Source: Ferrovibrio sp. MS7 (GTDB lineage Bacteria > Pseudomonadota > Alphaproteobacteria > Ferrovibrionales > Ferrovibrionaceae). From it: a DNA stretch of 64,000 nt. The notes beneath the pieces are model-generated. The model was not told the origin of the DNA. It did not search any database and saw only the letters and a list, made by a program, of their open reading frames with translations. Within the stretch, counting starts at the first letter, position 1. Each line of letters opens with the position of its first letter. Position numbers and translations under genes: made by a program. Where the stretch lies: contig NZ_JBBKBA010000001.1 of assembly GCF_038404985.1 (NCBI RefSeq), positions 62,001 through 126,000 on the forward strand. Direction: 5' to 3'. Positions 33,998 to 42,305 of the stretch are shown piece after piece.

Positions 33998-36019
33998 ATG
34001 GCCGGGAATGCCACGCCGGGCGTCATTTCAGGTGAACCGAGTCCAGATGAGCGGATGGTGGAAGATCTCGCCTACCGTCGCCATCGTGCCCCGGTGCAGG
34101 TGTTGTTCTGCCTGCTCACCGTCGCCGCCATCCTGCTGGTGCTGAACCAGCAGTTCAATCTCGCGCTGTTCAGCGGCATCGTCTTCATCGACAACCTGTA
34201 TCTTTTCCTGCTCGCCGCCTTCACCTTGCCGCTGGTATTTCTCGCCTATCCGCCGAAGACCGGCATCGAGAAGCGCGGCCTGATCCTCGGCGTGCCCGCC
34301 TATGATTGGCTGCTGGCTATCGTGGTCGCCGCAGCCCTCATCTGGTTCTCGTTCAAATCCAACGCCATCCTGGGTGAAGGCTGGGAATTCGCCGCCCCGA
34401 TGCCCGCCAAGATCCTCGGCTTCGTGCTCTGGGTACTGATCCTGGAAACCCTGCGCCGCACCGGCGGGCTGGCCATCACCATCATCGTGTTCGTGATTTC
34501 GCTCTACCCGGTTTTCGCCGGGCTGATGCCAGGCCCAATCCAGGGCATTCAGCAGAGCTTCGCCGACACCATGGCCTATCATATCGTTTCGGCCGAAAGC
34601 GCCTTCGGCATTCCGATGCGTGCCTTCGGCGAGGTGGTGATCGGCTTCATCGTGTTCGGTGTGGCGCTGAACCATACCGGCGGCGGCAAGTTCTTCAACG
34701 ATGTCGCCTTCGCGCTGGTGGGCCGCTGGCGCGGCGGCGCGGCCCAGGTCGGTGTCATCTCCTCGGCCCTGCAAGGCTCGATCTCGGGCAGCGTGATCTC
34801 GAACGTGATTTCGTCCGGCGTCGTCACCATTCCGGCGATGAAGCGCACCGGCTTCCGCGCCGATTATGCCGGCGGCGTCGAGGCGGTAGCCTCCACGGGT
34901 GCCGTGCTGATGCCGCCGGTGATGGGCTCCACGGCTTTCGTGATGGCAAGCTTCCTCGGCATCGCCTACACCGATATCGCGCTCGCCGCCGCGATTCCGG
35001 CGCTGCTGTTCTACTTCGGCCTGATGGTGCAGATCGACGCCTATGCCGCGCGCCTCGGCCTGCGCGGCATGAAGCCGGAGGAATTGCCCAGGCTCGGCGA
35101 GACGCTGAAGCAGGGCTGGCTCTACATCCTGGTTTTCGTGGTGCTGGTGTTCCTGATGGTGAACGAGCAGCGCGAGGCCACCGCGCCCTTCGCCGCCACC
35201 GCTTTGCTGCTGGTGATCAACCAGTTGCTGCCGCGCAACCGGCTGACCTGGGCCGCCTTCGTCGAACTGCTGGCCGCCACCGGCCGCGCGCTGGCCGAAC
35301 TGGTGGCGATCCTGGCCGGCGTCGGCTTCATCATCGGTGCCTTCTCCGTCACCGGCCTGGCCGGCACGCTGGCCAACGACCTGGTCTATCTCGCCGGCGA
35401 CAACGCCCTGATCCTGCTGCTGATGGGCGCGCTGACCAGCTTCATCTTCGGCATGGGGATGACGGTGACGGCCTGCTACATCTTCCTCGCCATCGTGCTG
35501 GCGCCGCCGCTGGTGAAGGCCGGTCTGGATCCGCTGGCGGTGCATCTCTTCATCATGTACTGGGGCATGATCTCCTTCATCACGCCGCCGGTGGCCCTGG
35601 CCGCCTTCGCCGCAGCGCCGCTCGCCCGCACCTCGCCTTTTGCCATCGGCTTCCAGGCAGTGCGGCTCGGCGCCATCATATACATCGTGCCGTTCTTCTT
35701 CGTGCTCAATCCGGCGCTGATCCTGAAAGGCAGCCTGGCGGAAGTGATCGAAGTGCTGATCACCGCCTTCCCCGGCGTGGCGCTGATCGCTTCCGCCCTG
35801 CAAGGCTATGTGCTGTGGGGCGGCAAGCTGGATGGCGACACGCGGCGCTGGCTCGCCCGCCTGCTGCTGCTGGTCGGCGGCTTCGCGCTCGCGGCGCCGG
35901 GCGGCCGGCTGATCCCGGTGGACAATACGCTGCTGGCGGTGATCGGCATCGCCTGTGCGGCAGCGGCGTTTCTGTTGCTCAAACTGGCCGGCGGCAGCAA
36001 TCCGCCGGGAAAATTATAA
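33998..36019 (+). CDS. TRAP transporter fused permease (4TM/12TM, TAXI type)
   Basis: The 673-aa membrane protein joins the small (DctQ) and large (DctM) TRAP permease subunits, as usual for TAXI systems. The large domain shows GSISGSVISNVISSGVVTIPAMKRTGF, split here as GSISGSVISNVISS and GVVTIPAMKRTGF, then GAVLMPPVMGSTAFVMASFL and a late segment FITPPVALAAFAAAP. TRAP systems use the sodium gradient to import organic acids delivered by a periplasmic receptor. The receptor gene follows after 22 bp. An AGGGGGAAAG ribosome site precedes ATG 33998. Confidence 0.93.
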   Translation: MAGNATPGVISGEPSPDERMVEDLAYRRHRAPVQVLFCLLTVAAILLVLNQQFNLALFSGIVFIDNLYLFLLAAFTLPLVFLAYPPKTGIEKRGLILGVPAYDWLLAIVVAAALIWFSFKSNAILGEGWEFAAPMPAKILGFVLWVLILETLRRTGGLAITIIVFVISLYPVFAGLMPGPIQGIQQSFADTMAYHIVSAESAFGIPMRAFGEVVIGFIVFGVALNHTGGGKFFNDVAFALVGRWRGGAAQVGVISSALQGSISGSVISNVISSGVVTIPAMKRTGFRADYAGGVEAVASTGAVLMPPVMGSTAFVMASFLGIAYTDIALAAAIPALLFYFGLMVQIDAYAARLGLRGMKPEELPRLGETLKQGWLYILVFVVLVFLMVNEQREATAPFAATALLLVINQLLPRNRLTWAAFVELLAATGRALAELVAILAGVGFIIGAFSVTGLAGTLANDLVYLAGDNALILLLMGALTSFIFGMGMTVTACYIFLAIVLAPPLVKAGLDPLAVHLFIMYWGMISFITPPVALAAFAAAPLARTSPFAIGFQAVRLGAIIYIVPFFFVLNPALILKGSLAEVIEVLITAFPGVALIASALQGYVLWGGKLDGDTRRWLARLLLLVGGFALAAPGGRLIPVDNTLLAVIGIACAAAAFLLLKLAGGSNPPGKL

Positions 36020-36041
36020 GCAACCAACAGGAGGAACACCC

Positions 36042-37196
36042 ATGCGCGTAGCAATGAAGACGATGATGGCCAGCGCGGTGCTGGCCCTGATGGCTGGCGG
36101 AGCAGTAGCGCAGAAGCTGCCCGACCAGCTCACCTGGACCGCCTATGATGTCGGCTCCGGCGGCTATAACCAGGCGGTTGCCATCGGCAATGCGCTGAAG
36201 AACAAGCATAACGTCACGCTGCGCGTGCTGCCGGGCAAGAATGACGTGTCGCGTACCGTGCCGTTGCGCGAAGGCAAGGTGCCGTTCTCCGCCAATGGTG
36301 TCGGCGGCACCTACATGGCGCAGGAAGCGGTGTATGAATTCGGCGCCAAGGATTGGGGGCCGCAGCCGGTGCGCTCGCTGCTGCTGAACAATTCCGACGC
36401 GCTGCTGACCGTGGTGGCGGCGAAGGATACCGGCGTCAAGACCATGGCCGACCTGAAGGGCAAGCGGGTTGCCTGGGTGATCGGCGCGCCGTCGCTGAAC
36501 CAGAACATCACCGCCCTGCTGGCCTATGCCAACCTGACCTGGAATGACGTGCAGCGGGTGGAGTTCGGCGGCTTCGGCCAGGCCATGACCGGCATCATCA
36601 ACAATCAGGTGGATGCCGCCTTCGCCTCGACGATTTCCGGCCAGGCCTACCAGATTGCATCCAGCCCGCGCGGCATCACCTATCCCACCGTGCCGCATAA
36701 TGATGCCGAAGGCTGGAAGCGGCTGAAGGCCAAGGCGCCGTTCTATGTGCCCTTCTATGGCGCCGAAGGCCCGGAGATGAGCGCCACCAACCGCGTCGAG
36801 GGCGCCACCTATCCCTATCCAGTGCTGATGACCTACGCCAATGTGGATGCCGGCCAAGTCTATGCCATGACCAAGGCGATGGTGGAACTCTACAACGACT
36901 ACAAGGATGCCGCGCCCGGCAATATCGGCTGGGATATCAAGCGCCAGGTGTTCGACTGGGTGGTACCGGTGCATGAAGGCGCGGTGAAGTATTTCAAGGA
37001 AATCGGCGTGTGGAAGCCGGAGTATGACAAGAACAACGCCGCGCTGATCGACCGCCAGAAAACCATGGCCGATGCCTGGGCGGCCTATACCAAGAGCGCG
37101 CCGGCCGATGAAGCGGCCTTCGCCAAGGGCTGGATGAAGGCCCGTGCCGATGCACTGGCGGCGAAGAAGCTGGACGTGTTCCTCACCGAGTGGTAA
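36042..37196 (+). CDS. TAXI-family TRAP transporter substrate-binding protein
   Basis: From ATG 36042, right after AACAGGAGG, the product is 384 aa. It has a signal peptide (MASAVLALMAGGAVAQ, cut near AVA-QK) followed by the TAXI fold: YDVGSGGYNQAVAIGNALKN, PLREGKVPFSANGVGG, then DLKGKRVAWVIGAPSLNQNI. It delivers a substrate, often a C4/C5 organic acid or amino acid, to the permease upstream. The substrate is not evident. A strong terminator follows. Confidence 0.92.
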   Translation: MRVAMKTMMASAVLALMAGGAVAQKLPDQLTWTAYDVGSGGYNQAVAIGNALKNKHNVTLRVLPGKNDVSRTVPLREGKVPFSANGVGGTYMAQEAVYEFGAKDWGPQPVRSLLLNNSDALLTVVAAKDTGVKTMADLKGKRVAWVIGAPSLNQNITALLAYANLTWNDVQRVEFGGFGQAMTGIINNQVDAAFASTISGQAYQIASSPRGITYPTVPHNDAEGWKRLKAKAPFYVPFYGAEGPEMSATNRVEGATYPYPVLMTYANVDAGQVYAMTKAMVELYNDYKDAAPGNIGWDIKRQVFDWVVPVHEGAVKYFKEIGVWKPEYDKNNAALIDRQKTMADAWAAYTKSAPADEAAFAKGWMKARADALAAKKLDVFLTEW

Positions 37197-37219
37197 GCCG
37201 CAGAAAATGAAGCCTAGAG

Positions 37220-37248
37220 CGGCCCGCCGGGCAACCGGCGGGCCGTTT
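37220..37248 (+). terminator. Terminator after the TRAP-TAXI operon
   Basis: CGGCCCGCCGG (37220-37230) pairs perfectly with CCGGCGGGCCG (37235-37245) around a GCAA tetraloop, followed by TTTGCTGT. The T-run is short but the 11-bp stem is very stable. Confidence 0.75.
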
Positions 37249-37264
37249 GCTGTAAGGAAACATC

Positions 37265-37645
37265 ATGCTGCCCGATCTCGCCATCCCGATGCTGCCCTCC
37301 AGCGACCTCGATGCCACCGAGGCCTTCTATGCCGCGCTCGGCTTTCAGGCCACCGGCCGCTATCCCGATTACCTGCTGCTGCGGCGCGGCGCCCTGGAAC
37401 TGCATTTCGCCTGGCTTGGCGACGATCCCGAGATGGAATTCGATGCCCGCAGCAATTTCGCTGGCGCCTATCTGCGCGTGACCAATGCCGATGCGCTGCA
37501 TGCCGAATGGGCGGCGGTGCCGGCGACCACCGAACGCATGGACGACATCGAGGACAAGCCCTGGGGCCTGCGCGAATTCCATGTCGTCGATCCCGATGGC
37601 AACCTGCTCCGGATCGGGCATGTCATCGACAACAATGTAGCCTGA
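37265..37645 (+). CDS. VOC/glyoxalase-fold protein, bleomycin-resistance-like
   Basis: The 126-aa product has the Ble-type pattern IPMLPSSDLDATEAFYAALGF, LELHFAW, and the late WGLREFHVVDPDGNLLRIGH. Such proteins either sequester bleomycin-type drugs or act as small metal-dependent enzymes. The sequence does not show which. An AAGGA ribosome site precedes ATG 37265. Confidence 0.85.
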   Translation: MLPDLAIPMLPSSDLDATEAFYAALGFQATGRYPDYLLLRRGALELHFAWLGDDPEMEFDARSNFAGAYLRVTNADALHAEWAAVPATTERMDDIEDKPWGLREFHVVDPDGNLLRIGHVIDNNVA

Positions 37646-37718
37646 CAATTCTCCGCTTCGGCGTCGGCCTGGCCTGGATTTATTATGGCCGCGTCCGCGC
37701 CGCCCCCGGAGCAAAGCC

Positions 37719-38234
37719 ATGTCGATCCTGCCAAATCAGGTGCGCCAGTTCGCGCGCTACAATCAATGGGCCAATCGCCGCCTCTATGCCGCTGCCGGCG
37801 CACTGCCGGCGGATGTCTATCACGCCGAACGCCCAAGCTTCTTTGGCAGCCTGCATAACACGCTCAATCATGTGCTGGTCGGCGACAGCGTGTGGTTCGG
37901 CCGCTTCATCGGCCAACCGACACCGCATATCGAGAAACTGAACCAGATCCTGCACCCGGATTTTGCCGGCCTGCGCAGCGCGCGCGAGATGATGGACGAA
38001 CGCATCATCGCCTTCGCCGACAGCCTGGAGGATGCCCAGCTCGAAGCGAAGATCGACTACGCCAATATGAGCGGCAAGCGTTTCCAGCATCCGCTGGCGC
38101 CGCTGCTGGCGCATTTCTTCAATCATCAGGCACATCATCGCGGCCAGGCGCACCAGTTGCTCAGCATGTGCGTGCCGGGCCAGGAGCCACCCGAGCTGGA
38201 CCTGATCTTCTATCTGCGCGAAAGCGGATTATAG
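37719..38234 (+). CDS. DinB-family metal-dependent protein
   Basis: The 171-aa four-helix protein starts with QFARYNQWANRRLYAAAGAL and has the DinB metal ligands in SLHNTLNHVLVGDSVWFGR and LLAHFFNHQAHHRGQAHQLL (one His in helix 2 and two in the HxxxHxxH-like C-terminal set). DinB/YfiT proteins include thiol S-transferases such as those for mycothiol or bacillithiol. The actual reaction here is unknown. Confidence 0.85.
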   Translation: MSILPNQVRQFARYNQWANRRLYAAAGALPADVYHAERPSFFGSLHNTLNHVLVGDSVWFGRFIGQPTPHIEKLNQILHPDFAGLRSAREMMDERIIAFADSLEDAQLEAKIDYANMSGKRFQHPLAPLLAHFFNHQAHHRGQAHQLLSMCVPGQEPPELDLIFYLRESGL

Positions 38235-38268
38235 GGATAGAATACCCGCACAACCGATGGAGGCCGGC

Positions 38269-39264
38269 ATGCGGGGAATGGCGGGACCGATCTGGGCAAT
38301 CCTGGCTTTATCAGCCGGCACGGCACTGGCGCAGCCGCAAAGCCCCAAGGGCGGCGAAACCCTGGTTTTCGATGCCCCGAGCTATGCCCATTTCGGCGAC
38401 TTCCGCCAGGGCAGGGCGAAGCCGGAAAAAGCCTCGGTGACACTCTGGCTGCCGCCCGGAGAAGCCAGAGTGCCGGCGGTGATGATCGCCCACACCATCG
38501 GCGGTTGGCGCGATAACGGCGAAGGCAAGTATGTGCAGCCGCTGCTGGATGCCGGCTATGCCGTGCTGGGGCTGGATCACTTCACCGGGCGCGGCATCAC
38601 CCGCGCCGCCGATGTCGCCGGTGCGATCAGCCCGATCTCGCCGGCCAGCGATGCCCTGCTGGCCTTGCAGCGCGTGGCGGATCATCGGCGGCTGGATGCC
38701 GGCCGCATCGCCCTGATCGGCTTTTCCATGGGTGGCGTCACCACCGAACTCGCCGCCAACGAATTCATCCGTGGCCGCATCCTCGGCGGCAGCCTGCGCT
38801 TCGCGGCCCATGTCTCGGTCTATGCGCCCTGCTCCTACATCTTCAGCAATGGCAGCAGCCGCATGACCACCGGCGCCCCGTTGCTGCGCCTGCAGGGAGA
38901 AAAGGATGAAACCGCGCCGGCGGAGAAATGCGCGCTGATAGAAACGCTGGTGAAGCAGGCGGATCCGGCGGCACAGCGCCGCACCATCATCTATCCCGGC
39001 GCCTATCATGCCTGGGACCAGCCATTTTTCAACACGCCGAAATACCACCCCAATCATGTCAACGCGCGGCTATGCCCGGTGGTGGATTTCGGCGCGACGA
39101 CACGCTTCTTCAAGCCAGACGGCAGCATCCGGCCCTTCGATCCAGCCGAATTCGCGGCCTGTCTGAAGGCCAGCGCCGGCTACACCATGGGCTACGACGC
39201 CGCCGTGACACAGCAGGCCGGCGCCGACATGCTGGCGTTCCTGGCGCAGCAGCTCAAACCGTGA
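38269..39264 (+). CDS. Exported dienelactone-hydrolase-like alpha/beta hydrolase
   Basis: ATG 38269 is favoured over ATG 38257 because GGAGG lies just upstream of it. The 331-aa product has a signal peptide (PIWAILALSAGTALAQ) and the alpha/beta hydrolase marks MIAHTIGGWRDNGEG (oxyanion region) and nucleophile elbow GFSMGG. A candidate acid lies in LQGEKDETAPAEKC and the catalytic His in YPGAYHAWDQPFF. It should be a periplasmic serine hydrolase. It ends 1 bp before the convergent PAS gene stop. Confidence 0.82.
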   Translation: MRGMAGPIWAILALSAGTALAQPQSPKGGETLVFDAPSYAHFGDFRQGRAKPEKASVTLWLPPGEARVPAVMIAHTIGGWRDNGEGKYVQPLLDAGYAVLGLDHFTGRGITRAADVAGAISPISPASDALLALQRVADHRRLDAGRIALIGFSMGGVTTELAANEFIRGRILGGSLRFAAHVSVYAPCSYIFSNGSSRMTTGAPLLRLQGEKDETAPAEKCALIETLVKQADPAAQRRTIIYPGAYHAWDQPFFNTPKYHPNHVNARLCPVVDFGATTRFFKPDGSIRPFDPAEFAACLKASAGYTMGYDAAVTQQAGADMLAFLAQQLKP

Positions 39265-39265
39265 C

Positions 39266-39820
39266 TTAGCAGGCGCGCTTCATCGCGCTATAGGGCAGGC
39301 CCTGATTGCGCATGCCATAGGGCATGCTGGGGGCATCGGCGGGATAGATCTGCGCCGTGATCAGCCGCTCGATCTCGCCTGAGGGACCCGCCAGCGGCAG
39401 GGTGAGATATTGCACCCGGTAGAAACCGCTGCCGATCTGACGCCGCAGCGTGGAATAGACCGGCTGGCGCTCATCCGCCGCCAGGCCGCAAGCCCTGATC
39501 GCCGCCACGACGAAAACCTCTTCGTCATGCTGGTGCAGGAAACGGCCGGTGTAATCCTTGCCGCGCCGGCTGACGATATCGGTGCCGATCAGGCGGTAGC
39601 GGTAAGCCCGATCGCCCATGGCATCATAAGCGACATCAAGCAGCACCAGGGAACCAAGCAGGTAGCGCAGCCGCAGCGGATCGGCGAAGTCGAAGCCGGG
39701 TACACCATCAGAAGCAACCCTGGCGGCGGCATGCCAATCCTGCAGCAGCCGCTGCAATTCCGGCTGCGGCAATTCGGCTCCAGGCGCAAGCTGTTGCAAT
39801 GTGAAGTCGGTGGATTTCAT
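39266..39820 (-). CDS. PAS-domain protein (PAS_5 family)
   Basis: The 184-aa protein has a single PAS-like domain with the alphaproteobacterial PAS_5 features: LLQDWHAAARVASDGVPGF, LLGSLVLLDVAYDAMGDRAY, RYRLIGTDIVSRRGKDYTGR. There is no attached output domain. Start ATG 39820 is chosen; GTG 39826 would add two residues. An unusual inverted repeat lies 36-75 bp upstream. Confidence 0.75.
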   Translation of the reverse strand: MKSTDFTLQQLAPGAELPQPELQRLLQDWHAAARVASDGVPGFDFADPLRLRYLLGSLVLLDVAYDAMGDRAYRYRLIGTDIVSRRGKDYTGRFLHQHDEEVFVVAAIRACGLAADERQPVYSTLRRQIGSGFYRVQYLTLPLAGPSGEIERLITAQIYPADAPSMPYGMRNQGLPYSAMKRAC

Positions 39821-39855
39821 GTCCACAGGATACCGGCAATGGAAAAAGACGCCTG

Positions 39856-39895
39856 TTAGTTTGCGCTAACGCTTTGACTGATAAACGCAAACTAA
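39856..39895. promoter_or_regulatory. Long inverted repeat upstream of the PAS gene
   Basis: TTAGTTTGCG (39856-39865) and CGCAAACTAA (39886-39895) form a perfect 10-bp inverted repeat with a 20-bp spacer, so that both arms lie on the same DNA face three turns apart. A nested GTTAG/CTAAC repeat shares the left arm. It looks like an operator for the minus-strand PAS gene. Confidence 0.55.
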
Positions 39896-40002
39896 GACCC
39901 GTCAGAATGCGCGGCATTTCTCGCTCCTGCCGCGAACAGGTCGGCGCAGCAGCACCACGCCAGCGAGGATTCCATCACAAAGCGCCGCAATTGCGCGATT
40001 GT

Positions 40003-41232
40003 TCAGAGGCGCGCGTAGTCAATGCTACCATGGCGGTCGAGCGGCTGGCCGCCATCGGCCATCGGGTATTTCAGTCCCGTCGCGCAATTGAACAAAACCA
40101 CGCGGTCGCTCGGGCGAATGCGCTTCTCGGCCAGGGCCTGCTTGTAGGCGGCATAGGTGGCCGCCCCTTCCGGGCAGAGCAGCAGGCCTTCCTGGCGCGC
40201 CACGTCATCCAGCGCCTGGGTGATCGCCGCATCTTCCACGGCAATCGCGAAGCCGTTGGAATTGCGCACCGCATCGAGGATCAGGAAATCGCCGACCGCC
40301 GCCGGCACGCGGATACCGGCCGCCACTGTGTGGGCATTCTCCCAGAGCTTGGCGTGGCGCTCGTTGCCTTCCCAGGCGCGCACGATGGGGGCGCAGCCGG
40401 AAGCCTGCACCGCGATCATCTTCGGACGCTTCGAGCCGATGAAGCCGATGGCTTCCAGTTCATCGAAAGCCTTCCACATGCCGATCAGGCCGGTGCCGCC
40501 GCCGGTGGGATAGAAGATCGCATCGGGCAATTCCCAGCCGAGCTGCTCGGCCAGTTCCAGCCCCATGGTCTTCTTGCCTTCGATGCGGTAGGGCTCCTTG
40601 AGCGTCGAGGTATCGAACCAGCCGGCTGCTTCCTTGCCCGCGCCCACCAGCTTGCCGCAATCGTTGATCAGGCCGTTGACCTTGTAGAGCCGTGCGCCCT
40701 GCAGGGCGATCTCGTTCATATTCACCGCCGGCGTATCGTCGGGGCAGAACACCACGGTCTCGATGCCGGCGCGGCTGGCATAGGCGGCAAGTGCTGCACC
40801 GGCATTGCCGTTGGTCGGCATCGCCATCTTCTTGATGCCGAATTCCTTCGCCATGCAGACGGCCAAAGCCAGGCCGCGCGCCTTGAACGATCCGGTGGGC
40901 AGGCGGCCCTCATCCTTCACCAGCAATTCGCCGCTGGCACCGAGCGAACGGGCCAGGCTCGGCAGCGGGATCAGCGGCGTCACGACCTCGCCGAGGGAGA
41001 CAATATTCTCGGTCTTTCGGACCGGGAGCATCTCGCGGTAGCGCCACCAGTTCCAGTCGCGCTCGCGCAGCTTCTCCTTGGTGAAGGCTTTTTTCACGCC
41101 TTCGAGATCGTAGCGCACCAGGATCGGATAGCCCTTGGGCGACAGGTTATGCACTTGGCCGGCATCGAGCCTTTCGCCGGTCATGCCGCATTCGAGGTGG
41201 GTGACGAAGGTCGGCAGATCGGGGAAGCGCAT
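40003..41232 (-). CDS. thrC: Threonine synthase
   Basis: The PLP enzyme converts O-phosphohomoserine to threonine. The 409-aa protein has an N-terminal segment with FVTHLECGMTGERLDAGQVH, the PLP lysine at about 117 in LPTGSFKARG, and the phosphate-binding stretch PTNGNAGAALAAYASRAGIE. It also has YPTGGGTGLIGMWKAFDEL. This is the archaeal/cyanobacterial-like short form. Related PLP-fold lyases (pyridoxal-5'-phosphate-dependent beta family) are the alternative. Confidence 0.88.
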   Translation of the reverse strand: MRFPDLPTFVTHLECGMTGERLDAGQVHNLSPKGYPILVRYDLEGVKKAFTKEKLRERDWNWWRYREMLPVRKTENIVSLGEVVTPLIPLPSLARSLGASGELLVKDEGRLPTGSFKARGLALAVCMAKEFGIKKMAMPTNGNAGAALAAYASRAGIETVVFCPDDTPAVNMNEIALQGARLYKVNGLINDCGKLVGAGKEAAGWFDTSTLKEPYRIEGKKTMGLELAEQLGWELPDAIFYPTGGGTGLIGMWKAFDELEAIGFIGSKRPKMIAVQASGCAPIVRAWEGNERHAKLWENAHTVAAGIRVPAAVGDFLILDAVRNSNGFAIAVEDAAITQALDDVARQEGLLLCPEGAATYAAYKQALAEKRIRPSDRVVLFNCATGLKYPMADGGQPLDRHGSIDYARL

Positions 41233-41246
41233 ATGATCAGGTCCTG

Positions 41247-42305
41247 TCAGCTTTCAAAATCAATCAGGGCGGCGGCGCCATCCTCGCAGCCGATGGCGAG
41301 CCAGCGGCCATCGCGGCTCCAGCCCATGGCGGCTACCGGCGCGCGGCCGATCTTTTCCAGCGGTATGCTGCGTTCATCGGAAATACGGCCCAAGGTCAGA
41401 CCGCCCTCGGCATCGCCCGAGGCAACGATGTTGAGCTTGGGATGGAAAGCCACCGCCATCACCAGATGGCCGCGATTGATTTCCAGCGGCATCGAGCCCA
41501 TCGGCCCCTTGCCGGCGCAATGCCAGCAGATCACGCTTTCCGCACCGCTCGAGGCGAGCCATTTGCCATCGGCGGACCAGCTTAAACAACGCGGCTTGGC
41601 CGGATAGCCGCTCATGCGCATGTCGGCGAAATCATCGGTGCGCCAGCCATGCAGTTCGTTTTCCTGCGTCGCGGTCATGATGAAGCGGCCATTCGGGCTC
41701 CAGGACAAAGCCACATGGCTGCCGCTCCAGGTCAGCCGCTTCGGCGTCTGCGCGCCGTCCCGAGATGCGCTCTGGGCCCACCACAACGTGACGCCGTTGT
41801 AATGCGCCACCGCCAGCCGCTTGCCCTTCGGGTTGAAGGCCAGGCCGGCGACCGTGCTGGGATGATCGGTGAGCGAGGCATTGACCTTGCCGCGCAGGTC
41901 GACCAGGCCGGCTTCCTTGCCCGCGCCGAAAGCAATCAGCCCGCCTTCAGGGGCAATCGCGATCTGCTCGATCCATTTGCGCGGCCGTTCGGCCAGCAGG
42001 CGCGGCTCACCGCCTTCGAGCGGGGTATAGACCAGCTTGCCGTCATCGCCACCGGAGATGAAGCCCCGGTCATCGGGCGCGGCGGCGAAACTCAGCAGGC
42101 CATTGGCGTGCGGCCGGCGCCGTTCGCTGACCGGCTTGTCGGGTGCCGACAGGTCACGCAGGCCGATGCCGCCATCGCCGAGCCCGAAGCCGGCAATACC
42201 ATCCAGCACGACCGCGCCGATCACCGGCGCGTCGAAATTCCACAGGTAAGCTTTATAGCCGAGCTTGGGGGCAGCGGCCGGTGCTTCAGACGCGATGTCA
42301 GGCAC
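41247..42305 (-). CDS. WD40-repeat protein partnered with CobW
   Basis: The 352-aa protein is a seven-bladed-type WD40 propeller read from repeats such as LSFAAAPDDRGFISGGDDGKL, VAGLAFNPKGKRLAVAHYNG, VALSWSPNGRFIMTATQENE, CLSWSADGKWLASSGAES and AMGWSRDGRWLAIGCEDG. The start is GTG 42305 inside the last codons of the upstream GTPase (8-bp overlap with its TGA), which means coupled translation. The pairing with a COG0523 GTPase suggests a scaffold for metal delivery. The start choice is good because no later Met fits. Confidence 0.82.
   Translation of the reverse strand: MPDIASEAPAAAPKLGYKAYLWNFDAPVIGAVVLDGIAGFGLGDGGIGLRDLSAPDKPVSERRRPHANGLLSFAAAPDDRGFISGGDDGKLVYTPLEGGEPRLLAERPRKWIEQIAIAPEGGLIAFGAGKEAGLVDLRGKVNASLTDHPSTVAGLAFNPKGKRLAVAHYNGVTLWWAQSASRDGAQTPKRLTWSGSHVALSWSPNGRFIMTATQENELHGWRTDDFADMRMSGYPAKPRCLSWSADGKWLASSGAESVICWHCAGKGPMGSMPLEINRGHLVMAVAFHPKLNIVASGDAEGGLTLGRISDERSIPLEKIGRAPVAAMGWSRDGRWLAIGCEDGAAALIDFES

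Noticed and set aside
34028-35803. 591-aa open frame on the minus strand
   Set aside because: It is the reverse frame of the TRAP permease, rich in His/Gln/Asp/Gly as expected for antisense of a hydrophobic GC-rich gene.
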